Below are positions 37,606 through 48,847 of a stretch of DNA of 64,000 bases, piece by piece. The position numbers and the translations under genes were made by a program. The number at the start of each line of letters is the position of its first letter. Position 1 is the first letter of the stretch. Origin of the DNA: DAXETY01 sp051155755 (GTDB lineage: Bacteria; Desulfobacterota; Desulfobacteria; Desulfobacterales; SG8-13); the NCBI GenBank assembly GCA_051155755.1, contig DAXETY010000059.1:34621-98620 (forward strand), read 5' to 3'. The notes under the pieces were generated by a model. That model searched no databases. It saw nothing but the letters and a program-made list of their open reading frames with translations, and was not told the DNA's origin.

Positions 37606-37848
37606 TTAGCCAAAAAAACCAGTCGAGCAGCTGCCGCTGCCACTGTCGTTGCCGCCACGGGTGCAGGCGCGGTCCCATAAACCCGTGCTGCAGGCACTGC
37701 CCGGTGTCAGTCCCGCACCGCAGGGGTCGGAGGAAAAACGAAAGCCGGTTTTGCAGGCCGAAATGCCCATGGCCTGCTCGAACGCCCCTCCGATTTCACG
37801 GATCACCGGAGGATCATAGACTCGCTTTTTATTTTTTTTATTCGACAT
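37606..37848 (-). CDS. Putative RiPP precursor peptide with lasso-like leader and five CxxG motifs
   Basis: 80 residues from an ATG with AGGAGG four bases upstream, starting inside the 3' end of the kinase gene. Leader: basic MSNKKNKKR, then YDPPVIREIG (residues 11-20), matching the YxxPxLxxxG leader recognised by PqqD-like domains in lasso systems. Core: about residues 30-80, rich in Gly and Ser, with Cys at 32, 43, 53, 62 and 74. Each is in a CxxG motif (CKTG, CGAG, CSTG, CTRG, CSTG), and the peptide ends GFFG. Regular cysteines are typical substrates of radical SAM/SPASM enzymes that form thioethers. It is last in an operon with two such enzymes. The modification is inferred. Confidence 0.82.
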   Translation of the reverse strand: MSNKKNKKRVYDPPVIREIGGAFEQAMGISACKTGFRFSSDPCGAGLTPGSACSTGLWDRACTRGGNDSGSGSCSTGFFG

Positions 37849-38831
37849 TCGTCCTCCTGTCGCGGTTGCGTAATGAGCTCCCAGAGATCGGCGTTGCGGG
37901 TGAATTGCAGGCGGTAGGACGGCAGCGTTTCCAGCAGCTGCCGGACCGTTTCGAAAGCCCTGCGTGCGATCCCATCGTCGAAATATTTGAAGAAGTGAAT
38001 GGCATGCTGCAGGATAAACAGCATCATCTCGTGTTTGGGCAGCCTGGTGACCCGATCCGATGCGTGCTTTTCCAGCAGGTAAATTGACGCAATCGGTTTT
38101 TTGCACCCGTTCGGTGGGAACTCGACCGTTTTGACCTGCCGAAACGGAGACGGCTGAACCATATACCGGCCGCCATCGGTCGTCAGCACCACGCCGTCGT
38201 CCGAAAAACAGGCCGCCGGCCGGCAAAGCCTGACTGCGGTGGTTTTTCCCGCCCCCGATTGCCCCACCAACAGAACCGTCCTCCCTTCGCGCTCGAGCGC
38301 ACATCCGTGCAGCAGCAACCCCCCTTCTTGAATCAGCCGACAAGACAACGCGAACATCACTCCATTGATGGCACCGGCTTCCATCCGAGCGCGCCGGCGG
38401 GTTTTCTGCAATAGAATGGATGCCGTTCGGCGCTGTGGTTGATACAAGAACAGGTTGGAACCGGCAATGGCGAAAGCCGCCGCCGGCTCGGGGCCTTTGG
38501 CGGCAATTTGGGCCAAGAGGGGGTTGCTTGGGTTGGTGTGCCGCAAAATGGTCAGTGCCGTTGCCAGCGTTTTTTCCAATGTGCGGTTCCGAGGCGCCCG
38601 TTCCAATGTGGCCTTGATGATGGATGCGAAGCGGCCGATGGATTCATCTTCCCAATGGTGGCGCTGTTTTTGATCCCAGTGCGATATCGTCAATGCGACG
38701 GCCTCCGACACGGGTGGTGCCAGGAAGCCCCGGAAATTCTTCGACAGGCGGTTTTGCAGCTTGGCGGCAGCGCCGTCCAGGCGCAAGCGCAGGCGTTGAC
38801 CGCCGATGTTCAGTCCGATTTCGGGATTCAT
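37803..38831 (-). CDS. HPr-kinase-like protein
   Basis: 342 residues from ATG 38831, which overlaps the previous stop (ATGA). It has the core of HprK-type kinases: GGLLLHGCALE (about 170-180), P-loop VGQSGAGKTT (189-198) and FSDDGVVL (209-216). It lacks the N-terminal domain of true HPr kinase. HprK-related proteins occur beside PqqD-like proteins and nucleotidyltransferases in exosortase-bearing bacteria, and a lasso cluster kinase of this fold phosphorylates its peptide. Here it could phosphorylate one of the many Ser/Thr of the neighbouring peptide. The last 46 bases overlap the peptide gene. Confidence 0.8.
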   Translation of the reverse strand: MNPEIGLNIGGQRLRLRLDGAAAKLQNRLSKNFRGFLAPPVSEAVALTISHWDQKQRHHWEDESIGRFASIIKATLERAPRNRTLEKTLATALTILRHTNPSNPLLAQIAAKGPEPAAAFAIAGSNLFLYQPQRRTASILLQKTRRRARMEAGAINGVMFALSCRLIQEGGLLLHGCALEREGRTVLLVGQSGAGKTTAVRLCRPAACFSDDGVVLTTDGGRYMVQPSPFRQVKTVEFPPNGCKKPIASIYLLEKHASDRVTRLPKHEMMLFILQHAIHFFKYFDDGIARRAFETVRQLLETLPSYRLQFTRNADLWELITQPRQEDECRIKKIKSESMILR

Positions 38832-39928
38832 CTTCGAGCCCACAGCGTCATGGGACTGGCTTTTTGTCCGCTGAACACTTGAAAGCAGGATAGTGGGTCC
38901 CAGCCGTTGATGTCCCCGCCGAGTCCGAAGGCCGTTGCCGGACACCCGCCTCTGCAGACATCCGCAAATCGACAGCCGCGGCATTCCTCGAAGCTGTCCA
39001 TCCGCTGCTGAAATCTCTTCCTGAATTTGCGAAATCCTTCCGAGTTTCTCCAAATTTCCTGAAAACCACGCTCTTTGACATTGCCCACGGTAAATTCCCA
39101 CAGCCGGTCACAGGGAATTACCGCACCATCCGGACGAATGGCGCACTCCGCAAGGCTGCCGCCGCAGCTGGAGATCCGATTGGCGATCCGCGGTGGTTTT
39201 TTGTCGCGGCTTAATTGCTGCAGCCGATCCATCCATTCGATGCCTTGCAACAGCGATCCCCCCACGCGGCAGGGATCCTCCCGTTTCAATCGTCTGAGGA
39301 CGCCTTCGGCCTGTTTCTGTTCGTCGAACGACAGCATCAGGTCCTTCAGGTTTTGCAAGGCACTGCCCTGGGGCACCAGGCACGAGAAAACTGCCCGACG
39401 GCCGCCGACTTCCCGGGTAAATCGAACGATTTCTTCCAGGTGCTGGAAATTGAAACGGTGGACGACCACGAAGAAATGGTAGTCGATGCGATGATCTCGC
39501 AGCAGATCGACTCCCCGGCACATCCTTTCGAAGGAACCCACTCCGCGCACAAGATCGTGCACGGCTGAATCGGGTCCGTCCAGTGACACCTGCACGTAAT
39601 TCAAACGTTTGCTGCGTGCCAAATGGTCCAGAACATCCTCGTCGAAACAGGTGCCATTGGTATTGACGGCGATGCGCAGCGGATGGCGGGCGATGCATTG
39701 CAGGATTTCAAGAAAATCGTTTCGTAAAAACGGTTCGCCGCCCGAGATCAGCACCCGGAAGACCTTGATGCGCGCCAATTCATCGATGACAGTGGACCAC
39801 TCATCGGTAGTCAGGTCTCCGGGCGCATTTTTGGTACTGGACACCGCGCAATATCGACAGGCCAGATTGCAACGGTTGGTGATGTTCAGCGTAACCTGTT
39901 CCGGCGCGGATAAAACTTTGATCGGCAT
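38828..39928 (-). CDS. Radical SAM/SPASM peptide-modifying enzyme B
   Basis: 366 residues. The radical SAM cluster motif CNLACRYC is at Cys20, Cys24 and Cys27 (CX3CX2C), followed by ISGGEPFLR (SAM-binding GGE) and VSLDGPD. The C-terminal SPASM region has CGGSLAECAIRPDGAVIPCDRL and CRGCRFADVCRGGCP, enough cysteines for two auxiliary iron-sulfur clusters. Enzymes of this class form thioether or carbon crosslinks on peptides carried by a PqqD-like partner. It starts ten bases after enzyme A and differs clearly from it in sequence, so the two are not a recent duplication. Confidence 0.9.
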   Translation of the reverse strand: MPIKVLSAPEQVTLNITNRCNLACRYCAVSSTKNAPGDLTTDEWSTVIDELARIKVFRVLISGGEPFLRNDFLEILQCIARHPLRIAVNTNGTCFDEDVLDHLARSKRLNYVQVSLDGPDSAVHDLVRGVGSFERMCRGVDLLRDHRIDYHFFVVVHRFNFQHLEEIVRFTREVGGRRAVFSCLVPQGSALQNLKDLMLSFDEQKQAEGVLRRLKREDPCRVGGSLLQGIEWMDRLQQLSRDKKPPRIANRISSCGGSLAECAIRPDGAVIPCDRLWEFTVGNVKERGFQEIWRNSEGFRKFRKRFQQRMDSFEECRGCRFADVCRGGCPATAFGLGGDINGWDPLSCFQVFSGQKASPMTLWARR

Positions 39929-39938
39929 CGTGCTTCCG

Positions 39939-41042
39939 TCATCCTTCGGTTTCTAACAGTCGCGTTCTTGGAAACAGCCCTTTTGCATGGGCGTCTTGAC
40001 AGAATTCGTTCGGCGCCAGCAGGTCCCGGCCGTCGAACAGGGCATCCGCTCGACAAAATCCCAGGCATTGCCAGAGGAACAGGCACTGCCCGCAAACTCC
40101 GTGAAGGTTCCGGGGCAGTTCTCGGCGAATTTTCTGAAAAAGGGATCCCTCACGCCATATCGCCGAAATCGACTGCCGGGTGACGTTTCCCATAACCAAG
40201 TTCTTTTCTCGCATGGCAATGCCGCACACCGAAACATCGCCGTTGGAGAGAATGCCGCAGATGTTGAAAATTCTGCAGGTGCAAAGACGACTTTCCGACA
40301 ACAACCGCATGCCTTTCAGGGCCGGCGGAAGGTAAAGATTGACGCTGATTTTCCGAAAGCGCCGCGGGTAATCTTCTTCGATCCGGCACTCCAGCTGCAG
40401 CAATTGTTCGATTTCCAGACCCCGACATCCGTTTTGGCCGTTATCGCCGCCGATGGTAATCAGCGGATTGATTTCAAAGGAGCGGATCCGCAATTCCTCG
40501 GCCAGGCGGATGGTGTCTTCCAGGTCGTGAAAATTGCTTTGCTGGAGACAGAAGATGACCTGGGGATGAATGCCCTGACCAATCAGGGCGCGAATGCCTT
40601 GCAGCGTTCGATCGAAGCTGCCCGGAACCCTCCGGATGCGCTCGTGTTTTTCAGGCGTACTGCCGTCGAGACTGGTGCTGATAAGGTGGACTGCGTATTT
40701 TTTGAGCCGGCGGGCAGCATCGGTATCGACCAAGGTGGCATTGGTTTCGAGACCGAAGCGGAGGCCGTATCTGGAAAAGCATTTCAGATAATCGAAAAAG
40801 AGCGGACTCAGCAACGGCTCGCCCCCGGTGAATTTTACATGCTGCAGGCCCAGCGGCAGCGCCTCTCGAATTACCGCTTCCATCTGTTCGACGGTGATGT
40901 TTTCCCGGTTGCGAAATTGATAGGCTTTGGGGTCGGGTACGTGATGGGGGCGCACCCAGCAATGGACGCAGCGCAGATTGCACGACTCGGTGGGATAGAA
41001 GTAAATCGATTGCAGGGGATATGGTGGAATGCCGGTATCCAT
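39939..41042 (-). CDS. Radical SAM/SPASM peptide-modifying enzyme A
   Basis: 367 residues from ATG 41042 (MDTGIPPYPLQSIYFYPTES); AGGAGG lies 12 bases upstream inside the end of the PqqD-like gene. The cluster motif CNLRCVHC occupies Cys21, Cys25 and Cys28, followed by FTGGEPLLS and STSLDGSTPEKHERIR. SPASM cysteines are in LCTCRIFNICGILSNGDVSVCG and VCGQCLFLWQCLGFC. An upstream in-frame extension of 45 residues lies within the previous gene and is not needed. It probably acts on the 80-residue cysteine peptide with enzyme B. The reaction is unknown. Confidence 0.9.
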   Translation of the reverse strand: MDTGIPPYPLQSIYFYPTESCNLRCVHCWVRPHHVPDPKAYQFRNRENITVEQMEAVIREALPLGLQHVKFTGGEPLLSPLFFDYLKCFSRYGLRFGLETNATLVDTDAARRLKKYAVHLISTSLDGSTPEKHERIRRVPGSFDRTLQGIRALIGQGIHPQVIFCLQQSNFHDLEDTIRLAEELRIRSFEINPLITIGGDNGQNGCRGLEIEQLLQLECRIEEDYPRRFRKISVNLYLPPALKGMRLLSESRLCTCRIFNICGILSNGDVSVCGIAMREKNLVMGNVTRQSISAIWREGSLFQKIRRELPRNLHGVCGQCLFLWQCLGFCRADALFDGRDLLAPNEFCQDAHAKGLFPRTRLLETEG

Positions 41043-41049
41043 GCTTTGG

Positions 41050-41337
41050 TTACACCTCCTTGGCGGACTCGAGAAATCCCAGCCGGTCCAATTCATCCAA
41101 AAAGGATGCACAGTCGGAGGTGATTTGCGCTTGCGGTGTTCCAGAGTAAGATTCGACCAATGCATGGACGATTGCATCTTCGGAGATGCCCTGCCGGCAG
41201 AGGTTCCAGATGTCGATTCCGACCGGATTCATATAGCACAGACGACCGTTATCCGGATCGAACAGAAAGGCACCATCGTCTTCTTCTCGGAAAACGATGT
41301 CACCGCGGACTTTGACAATTCGCGGATTTTCGTTCAT
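41050..41337 (-). CDS. PqqD-like peptide chaperone 2
   Basis: 95-residue PqqD-fold protein (MNENPRIVKVRGDIVFREED). The pattern of beta strands followed by NPVGIDIWNLCRQGISEDAIVHAL and a C-terminal helix ending FLDELDRLGFL is typical of RiPP recognition elements, which hold the leader peptide for the modifying enzyme. It overlaps the first PqqD-like gene by 38 bases and is followed directly by radical SAM enzyme A. It differs strongly from its neighbour, so each may serve a different enzyme. Confidence 0.85.
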   Translation of the reverse strand: MNENPRIVKVRGDIVFREEDDGAFLFDPDNGRLCYMNPVGIDIWNLCRQGISEDAIVHALVESYSGTPQAQITSDCASFLDELDRLGFLESAKEV

Positions 41338-41629
41338 CGATCAGGTTCCTTTCGAGCAACCGCACCATGAAATTTTTAAAATCATGCTGAAGGTTTGATT
41401 CGGGTTGCCGATATTCGGCAGCCAGCCGGGCAATGATTTGTCCGAGCGCATCGCGACCATTCAGGCAGCCGATGGCCTCGAGGGCCGTCTGATTGATTTC
41501 CAGGCAGCGGCGGGTACGAAGATCGAATAATATTCCGGCCGTATCGAACTCGGCCAGCAAGACATTTTCGTTCAATGTGTAAACGGCGTCCAGGTCGATT
41601 TGCAATTGAATCTGCTCCGGGGCGACCAT
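41300..41629 (-). CDS. PqqD-like peptide chaperone 1
   Basis: 109-residue PqqD-like protein and first gene of the minus-strand operon. LNENVLLAEFDTAGILFDLRTRRCLEINQTALEAIGCLNG followed by IIARLAAEY and a C-terminal helix (DFKNFMVRLLERNLI) fits the winged PqqD fold. It should bind the leader of the precursor peptide. The ribosome-binding site is weak (TCAGGTC). A predicted promoter lies about 70 bases upstream. Confidence 0.8.
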   Translation of the reverse strand: MVAPEQIQLQIDLDAVYTLNENVLLAEFDTAGILFDLRTRRCLEINQTALEAIGCLNGRDALGQIIARLAAEYRQPESNLQHDFKNFMVRLLERNLIDERKSANCQSPR

Positions 41630-41697
41630 GACCTGAAGTGGTATTCACCGGTCAGGCGGTTCGCATTACTCGGGTTGATACGGCAAATTCAATACAA

Positions 41698-41726
41698 AGT
41701 ATAGCATACCGCTGAACTGATTGAAA
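41698..41726 (-). promoter_or_regulatory. Predicted promoter of the peptide-modification operon
   Basis: On the minus strand TATACT at 41698-41703 is preceded by TGC, giving an extended -10 element. The -35 region (41721-41726, TTTCAA) is poor, as is common for extended -10 promoters. Transcription would start near 41690, about 60 bases before the first PqqD-like gene. Prediction only. Confidence 0.42.
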
Positions 41727-41955
41727 TATGTACGGCATCGTTTTAGTTCCCGCCGAAGCGACGGCAACTTGGATGAAATCGGAAAAAGTATCATTCGTTC
41801 GCGCTATGAATCTTTTCGGGAGCGATGGCCCGTGGGAAAATCTTGAGGAGCGCTTGCATTCCAAATCCAAGAGTTATACAAAACGATTGGCCTGATTGCA
41901 CGGGTCCGCAGATCGCGGAAATGTAAACGATCTTCAACCGTCACGGCGCGTTGCG

Positions 41956-42414
41956 TTGAGAAAAAAAGAAAAAGAAATCACCGAGCGTTCCCGGATCGAA
42001 TCCGTCATTGCGGCCTCGCAGGTCTGCCGGCTGGCCATGAGCGACGACGGGCAGCCTTATATCGTCCCGCTTTGCTTCGGCTACCATGAAAACCGGCTCT
42101 ATTTTCACTCGGCCGCCGCGGGCCGCAAGATCGACATTTTGCGGCGCAACCCGCAGGTATGCTTCGAATTCGACCTGGACGCGCAAACAGTTCCCGGTGA
42201 CAGCGCCTGCGGCTGGACCATGCACTACCGCAGCGTGATCGGCTTCGGGACGGCCGAGATCCTGGATGACCCCGACGAAAAACGGCCGGCACTCGAGATT
42301 ATCATGAAGCACTATGCCGGCGACGGGCCGCATGATTTTATCGCCAAAGCGCTCGACAAGACCCTCGTGATACAGGTGACGATTCAGCGGATGACCGGCA
42401 AGCAATCCGGCTGA
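41956..42414 (+). CDS. Pyridoxamine 5'-phosphate oxidase-like (Nim-type) flavoprotein
   Basis: About 152 residues if started at TTG 41956 (MRKKEKEITERSRIESVI), the usual N-terminus for this family; an open extension reaches TTG 41896. The split-barrel flavin fold is recognisable from CRLAMSDDGQPYIVPLCFGYHENRLYFHSAAAGRKIDIL and VCFEFD. Related proteins bind FMN, and some (NimA group) reduce nitroimidazoles; many have unknown substrates. It is divergent from the peptide operon and likely unrelated to it. No strong ribosome-binding site supports the TTG. Confidence 0.78.
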   Translation: MRKKEKEITERSRIESVIAASQVCRLAMSDDGQPYIVPLCFGYHENRLYFHSAAAGRKIDILRRNPQVCFEFDLDAQTVPGDSACGWTMHYRSVIGFGTAEILDDPDEKRPALEIIMKHYAGDGPHDFIAKALDKTLVIQVTIQRMTGKQSG

Positions 42415-42492
42415 AGCCGGAACGTATCCAAATTCGGGTCCGCATCTCCTGAGGCGGCCGATTTTCGTACCGCAGCTCCTGGGAAGTTTCCG

Positions 42493-43200
42493 ATGTACAA
42501 TGGCAGGAAAACCCCCATTGCGAAGAATGTTCGCCGGCAATCCGGCGCCGCTGAGGTTGCGACTGATCCGGTCGAGTTCGTTCGAAGGGAGGCCCGGCGT
42601 CACTTCGAAGGCGCCCGCGGCAGCCACGCCTGGGACCACACGGTGCGGGTGCTGCGGCTTTGCGAGCGAATCGGTCCGGTCGAAGGGGCCGACATGCCGG
42701 TACTGCAGATGGCGGCCCTGCTGCACGACATCGGCCGGGCACATCAGGACCGCTCCGGTGGCGGCATCTGCCACGCCAGCCAGGGCGCCGCCATGGCCCG
42801 GCCCATCGTGGCGAGACTTGCCCTCAATCGGGCCCGACGGGAAAATCTGATTCACTGCATCGCGGCGCACCGCTTCCGGACCGCGCCGGCGCCAGAGAGC
42901 ATCGAAGCCCGGGTGCTGTTCGACGCCGACAAACTGGATGCCATCGGAGCGGTGGGGGTGGCCAGGGCGTTTCTGTTCGCCGGAGAAGTCGGCGCGCGGC
43001 TGCACAACCCGGAGGTCGATGTGAACGTAACGCTGCCCTACACCGCCGACGACACCGGTTACCGGGAATACTGTCTGAAACTGCGCCGGATCAAAGACCG
43101 GATGCTGACCGGCGAGGGCAAGCGTCTGGCCGAACGGCGCCATGGGTTCATGGAAATGTTTTTTCAGCGTTTTCTCAATGAATACGAAGGAAAGGAATAG
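42493..43200 (+). CDS. HD-domain phosphohydrolase (YedJ-like)
   Basis: 235-residue HD superfamily protein. Metal ligands are visible as AWDHTVRV (His about 46), LLHDIGR (HD about 77-78), HRF, and FDADKLDAIGA (Asp near residue 144), matching the YedJ/YpgQ branch, whose characterised members hydrolyse nucleotides or pyrophosphate. It ends two bases before the IMP cyclohydrolase gene, so the two are probably cotranscribed; a nucleotide substrate would fit this context. Substrate unproven. Confidence 0.8.
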   Translation: MYNGRKTPIAKNVRRQSGAAEVATDPVEFVRREARRHFEGARGSHAWDHTVRVLRLCERIGPVEGADMPVLQMAALLHDIGRAHQDRSGGGICHASQGAAMARPIVARLALNRARRENLIHCIAAHRFRTAPAPESIEARVLFDADKLDAIGAVGVARAFLFAGEVGARLHNPEVDVNVTLPYTADDTGYREYCLKLRRIKDRMLTGEGKRLAERRHGFMEMFFQRFLNEYEGKE

Positions 43201-43202
43201 TC

Positions 43203-43883
43203 ATGAGCATCAACGTCGTGGAACGGATTGACGCGCAGGTGCCCGTTCGGAACGTGCTGGTGAGTGTGTCCGACAAGCTCGGACTGGAGACCTTTATTCC
43301 CGCGTTGCTGGAGATCAACCCGGAGATGCGGTTTTTTTCCACCGGCGGGACCTACAACCGTCTGAAAGAGGTTCTGGAAACCAAGGCCGACGACTGCCTG
43401 ACGCCGGTTTCGGATTACACCGGTCAGCCCGAGACCCAGGGGGGATTGGTCAAGACGCTGGACTTTAAAATCTACCTGGGGCTTCTCACCGAAACCTACA
43501 ACGAGGCCCATCAGGGCGACCTGCAGCGCACGGCCGCCGTGCCCATCGATATGGTGGTGGTCAACCTCTACCCCTTTCAGGAGACCGTTGCCCGGCAGGG
43601 CGTCACGGTCGAACAGGCCCGGGGCAACATCGACATCGGCGGCCCCTGCATGATCCGCGCGGCCGCCAAGAACTTCATCCGCGTCGCCGCGGTGGTGGAC
43701 CCCATGGATTACCAGACGGTGGTGGGCGACCTGCGGGCCAACGGCGCTAAAACCAGCCTGGCCTTGCGCTATCGGCTGGCCTGCAAGGCATTCGAACACA
43801 CGGCCGTATATGATCGGGCCATTGCGGATTACCTCAAAGAACGCGGCGAATCCGAAGTCAAGGACTGCTATCGTTTCGCGTAA
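43203..43883 (+). CDS. IMP cyclohydrolase (PurH N-terminal half as separate gene)
   Basis: 226 residues corresponding to the MGS-like IMP cyclohydrolase domain of PurH, which closes FAICAR to IMP, the last step of purine synthesis. It reads NVLVSVSDKLGLETFIPALL and FFSTGGTYN, then GGLVKTLDFKIYLGLL and VVVNLYPFQETVA, and ends NIDIGGPCMIRAAAKNFIRVA. These are the standard cyclohydrolase motifs. In most bacteria this domain is fused to the AICAR formyltransferase, which is encoded here 105 bases downstream as its own gene. ATG at 43203 follows GGAAAGG. Confidence 0.9.
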   Translation: MSINVVERIDAQVPVRNVLVSVSDKLGLETFIPALLEINPEMRFFSTGGTYNRLKEVLETKADDCLTPVSDYTGQPETQGGLVKTLDFKIYLGLLTETYNEAHQGDLQRTAAVPIDMVVVNLYPFQETVARQGVTVEQARGNIDIGGPCMIRAAAKNFIRVAAVVDPMDYQTVVGDLRANGAKTSLALRYRLACKAFEHTAVYDRAIADYLKERGESEVKDCYRFA

Positions 43884-43988
43884 TGTGAACGATTTAAATC
43901 CTGCGCTGCGGAGTCAATTGCCTGGATGCCGGTACCATCGTCCGTTTGCCGCCACACCCATCGGACCCGGTGCTGAAAGGAGGACTTT

Positions 43989-45235
<1,247 letters not shown>

Positions 45236-45239
<4 letters not shown>

Positions 45240-46297
45240 GCAAGGGACGCCGATCCGTTTTTCAGGACTTTGGCAAACCTCTTAAGGGCGGCGTCGATGT
45301 CCGCGGTGGTGACCTGGTAGTGGGTGACGGCGCGCAGCCGATGGGGTCCGGATGCCAGTACCCGCACCCCGGCCCTCTCCAGGCGGGCGACCAGATCCGC
45401 CGCGCTCATGCGGGCCGAATCGATCTCGAAAAACACCAGATTGGTAGGCATCGCCGCCGGGTCGATACCTATGCCGTCCAGTTCTGCCAGACCTTCGGCC
45501 AGGCGGCGGGCATTGGCGTGGTCTTCGGCCAGCCGGCCGGTCATCTCCGTAAGGGCCACGATGCCGGCGGCGGCCAGCACACCGGCCTGGCGCATGCCGC
45601 CGCCCAGGATTTTGCGATTGCGCCGCGCCTGTTCGACAAATGCCCGCGAGCCGCACACCACCGAACCCACCGGCGCCGCCAACCCCTTGCTCAGACAGAT
45701 GCTCACCGAATCAGCTTCGGCTGCCAGATCGGCCGCCGAGACATCCAGTGCCACTGCGGCATTGAAAAGCCGGGCCCCGTCGATGTGCAATTTCAAGTCA
45801 TATTTGCGGGCCAGGGCCCCGACCTGCTGCAGGTATTCCGGTGTCAGCGGGGTGCCGTTGCAGCGGTTGTGGGTGTTTTCCAGCACGATCAGGCGGCTGC
45901 GCGGAAAGTGCACGTTATCCGGACGGACGGCCGCTTCGATGGCAGCCGGATCCAGGCGCCCGTCGGGCAGGTTGACAACGATGTGCGGGTGAATCCCGCC
46001 CAGGGCCGCCGAACCGCCTTGCTCGTAATAGAAGATGTGCGCCTGGTCACCGAGAATCATCTCGTCACCGCGGCCGCAGTGGGTCAGCTGGCAAACCAGG
46101 TTGCCCATGGTGCCGCTGGACACGAACAGGCCGGCTTCCTTGCCGAGGCGCTCGGCCGCCATGGCTTCGAGGCGGTTGATGCTGGGGTCTTCGCCGAAAA
46201 CGTCGTCGCCGACTTCGGCAGCGGCCATAGCCCGGCGCATGGATTCGGTGGGCCGTGTGATCGTGTCGGATCGCAGGTCGATCGGCTGATCGCTCAT
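45236..46297 (-). CDS. ltaE: Low-specificity L-threonine aldolase
   Basis: 353-residue PLP enzyme that cleaves threonine or allo-threonine to glycine and acetaldehyde. ATG at 46297 (MSDQPIDLRSDTITRPTESM) has GGAAAGGA upstream. Conserved features are VGDDVFGEDPSINRLE, SSGTMGNL, LENTHNRCNGTPL, HIDGARLFNAA and the PLP-lysine site SICLSKGLAAPVGS. The frame stays open upstream of this ATG without family similarity. It converges with the purine gene with overlapping stop codons. Confidence 0.93.
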
Positions 46298-46610
46298 TTC
46301 GTCAGGTCCTTTCCATCGGCCCAATAGGGCGGTATCGATGGCATCAATTCGTAAAAACGCACATTTCTTCCCGGTGCGGGCGTCCGTGACCCAAAACCGC
46401 AATCGTCGCTTGCGGAGCTCTTTAACAGCGTGTCGATTGGGTGAAACTGTCTTGAAAATATGCAGCGTAAAAAAAATCGTTTGTCGTGGCAAGCGGTTTT
46501 CCGGCAATTCTTGACGAAAGCGTTCCAGAGAGGCTAATACCTGAATGGCGCGTTTCAAATTTTCCAAATTCACCATGACCCAGCCACAAAGAAGGGGAGG
46601 GAGTCCGGAC
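46298..46610. other. Divergent intergenic region (threonine aldolase / acetoacetyl-CoA synthetase)
   Basis: About 310 bases between two divergent genes. It should contain promoters for both, but no convincing -35/-10 pair, operator or RNA gene was recognised. Confidence 0.6.
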
Positions 46611-48566
<1,956 letters not shown>

Positions 48567-48847
48567 GTGTCCTTTCGGAAATGGCCTTTTTCCCGCTGGG
48601 CTGCTTTCTCCGCGGGATCCCCGGCTGCGGCGCACTGCATGTACGCCTCGCCGGGATCCCTTGTGAGGCCTTGTTCAACGAAAAAAATACTCATTTCTGG
48701 ACTGGATACCAACGTGTCGGATCACCTTTATCCTGAAGGCATTTATAATTCGAGACGCTTCTTTTTCAACCGCCTCGCTTTCCGTTCTGCGGGGTGGGAA
48801 TGGCAACGGATGGTTCTGAAATCCGGGACGGATAACGGAAAGCTGCC

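Noticed and set aside
34250..41629. A standard lasso peptide cluster
   Set aside because: Leader motif, kinase and exporter fit, but there is no transglutaminase-like protease, the only asparagine-synthase homologue is some 17-20 kb away in the EPS operon, and two radical SAM enzymes are present instead.
41652..41870. A second small peptide gene upstream of the PqqD-like genes
   Set aside because: The 72-codon minus-strand frame has no leader motif, few cysteines and lies over the predicted promoter.
43884..43988. Frameshift in a fused purH
   Set aside because: The gap contains stop codons in the coding frames and a strong ribosome-binding site for the second gene, so two real genes are more likely than one broken gene.
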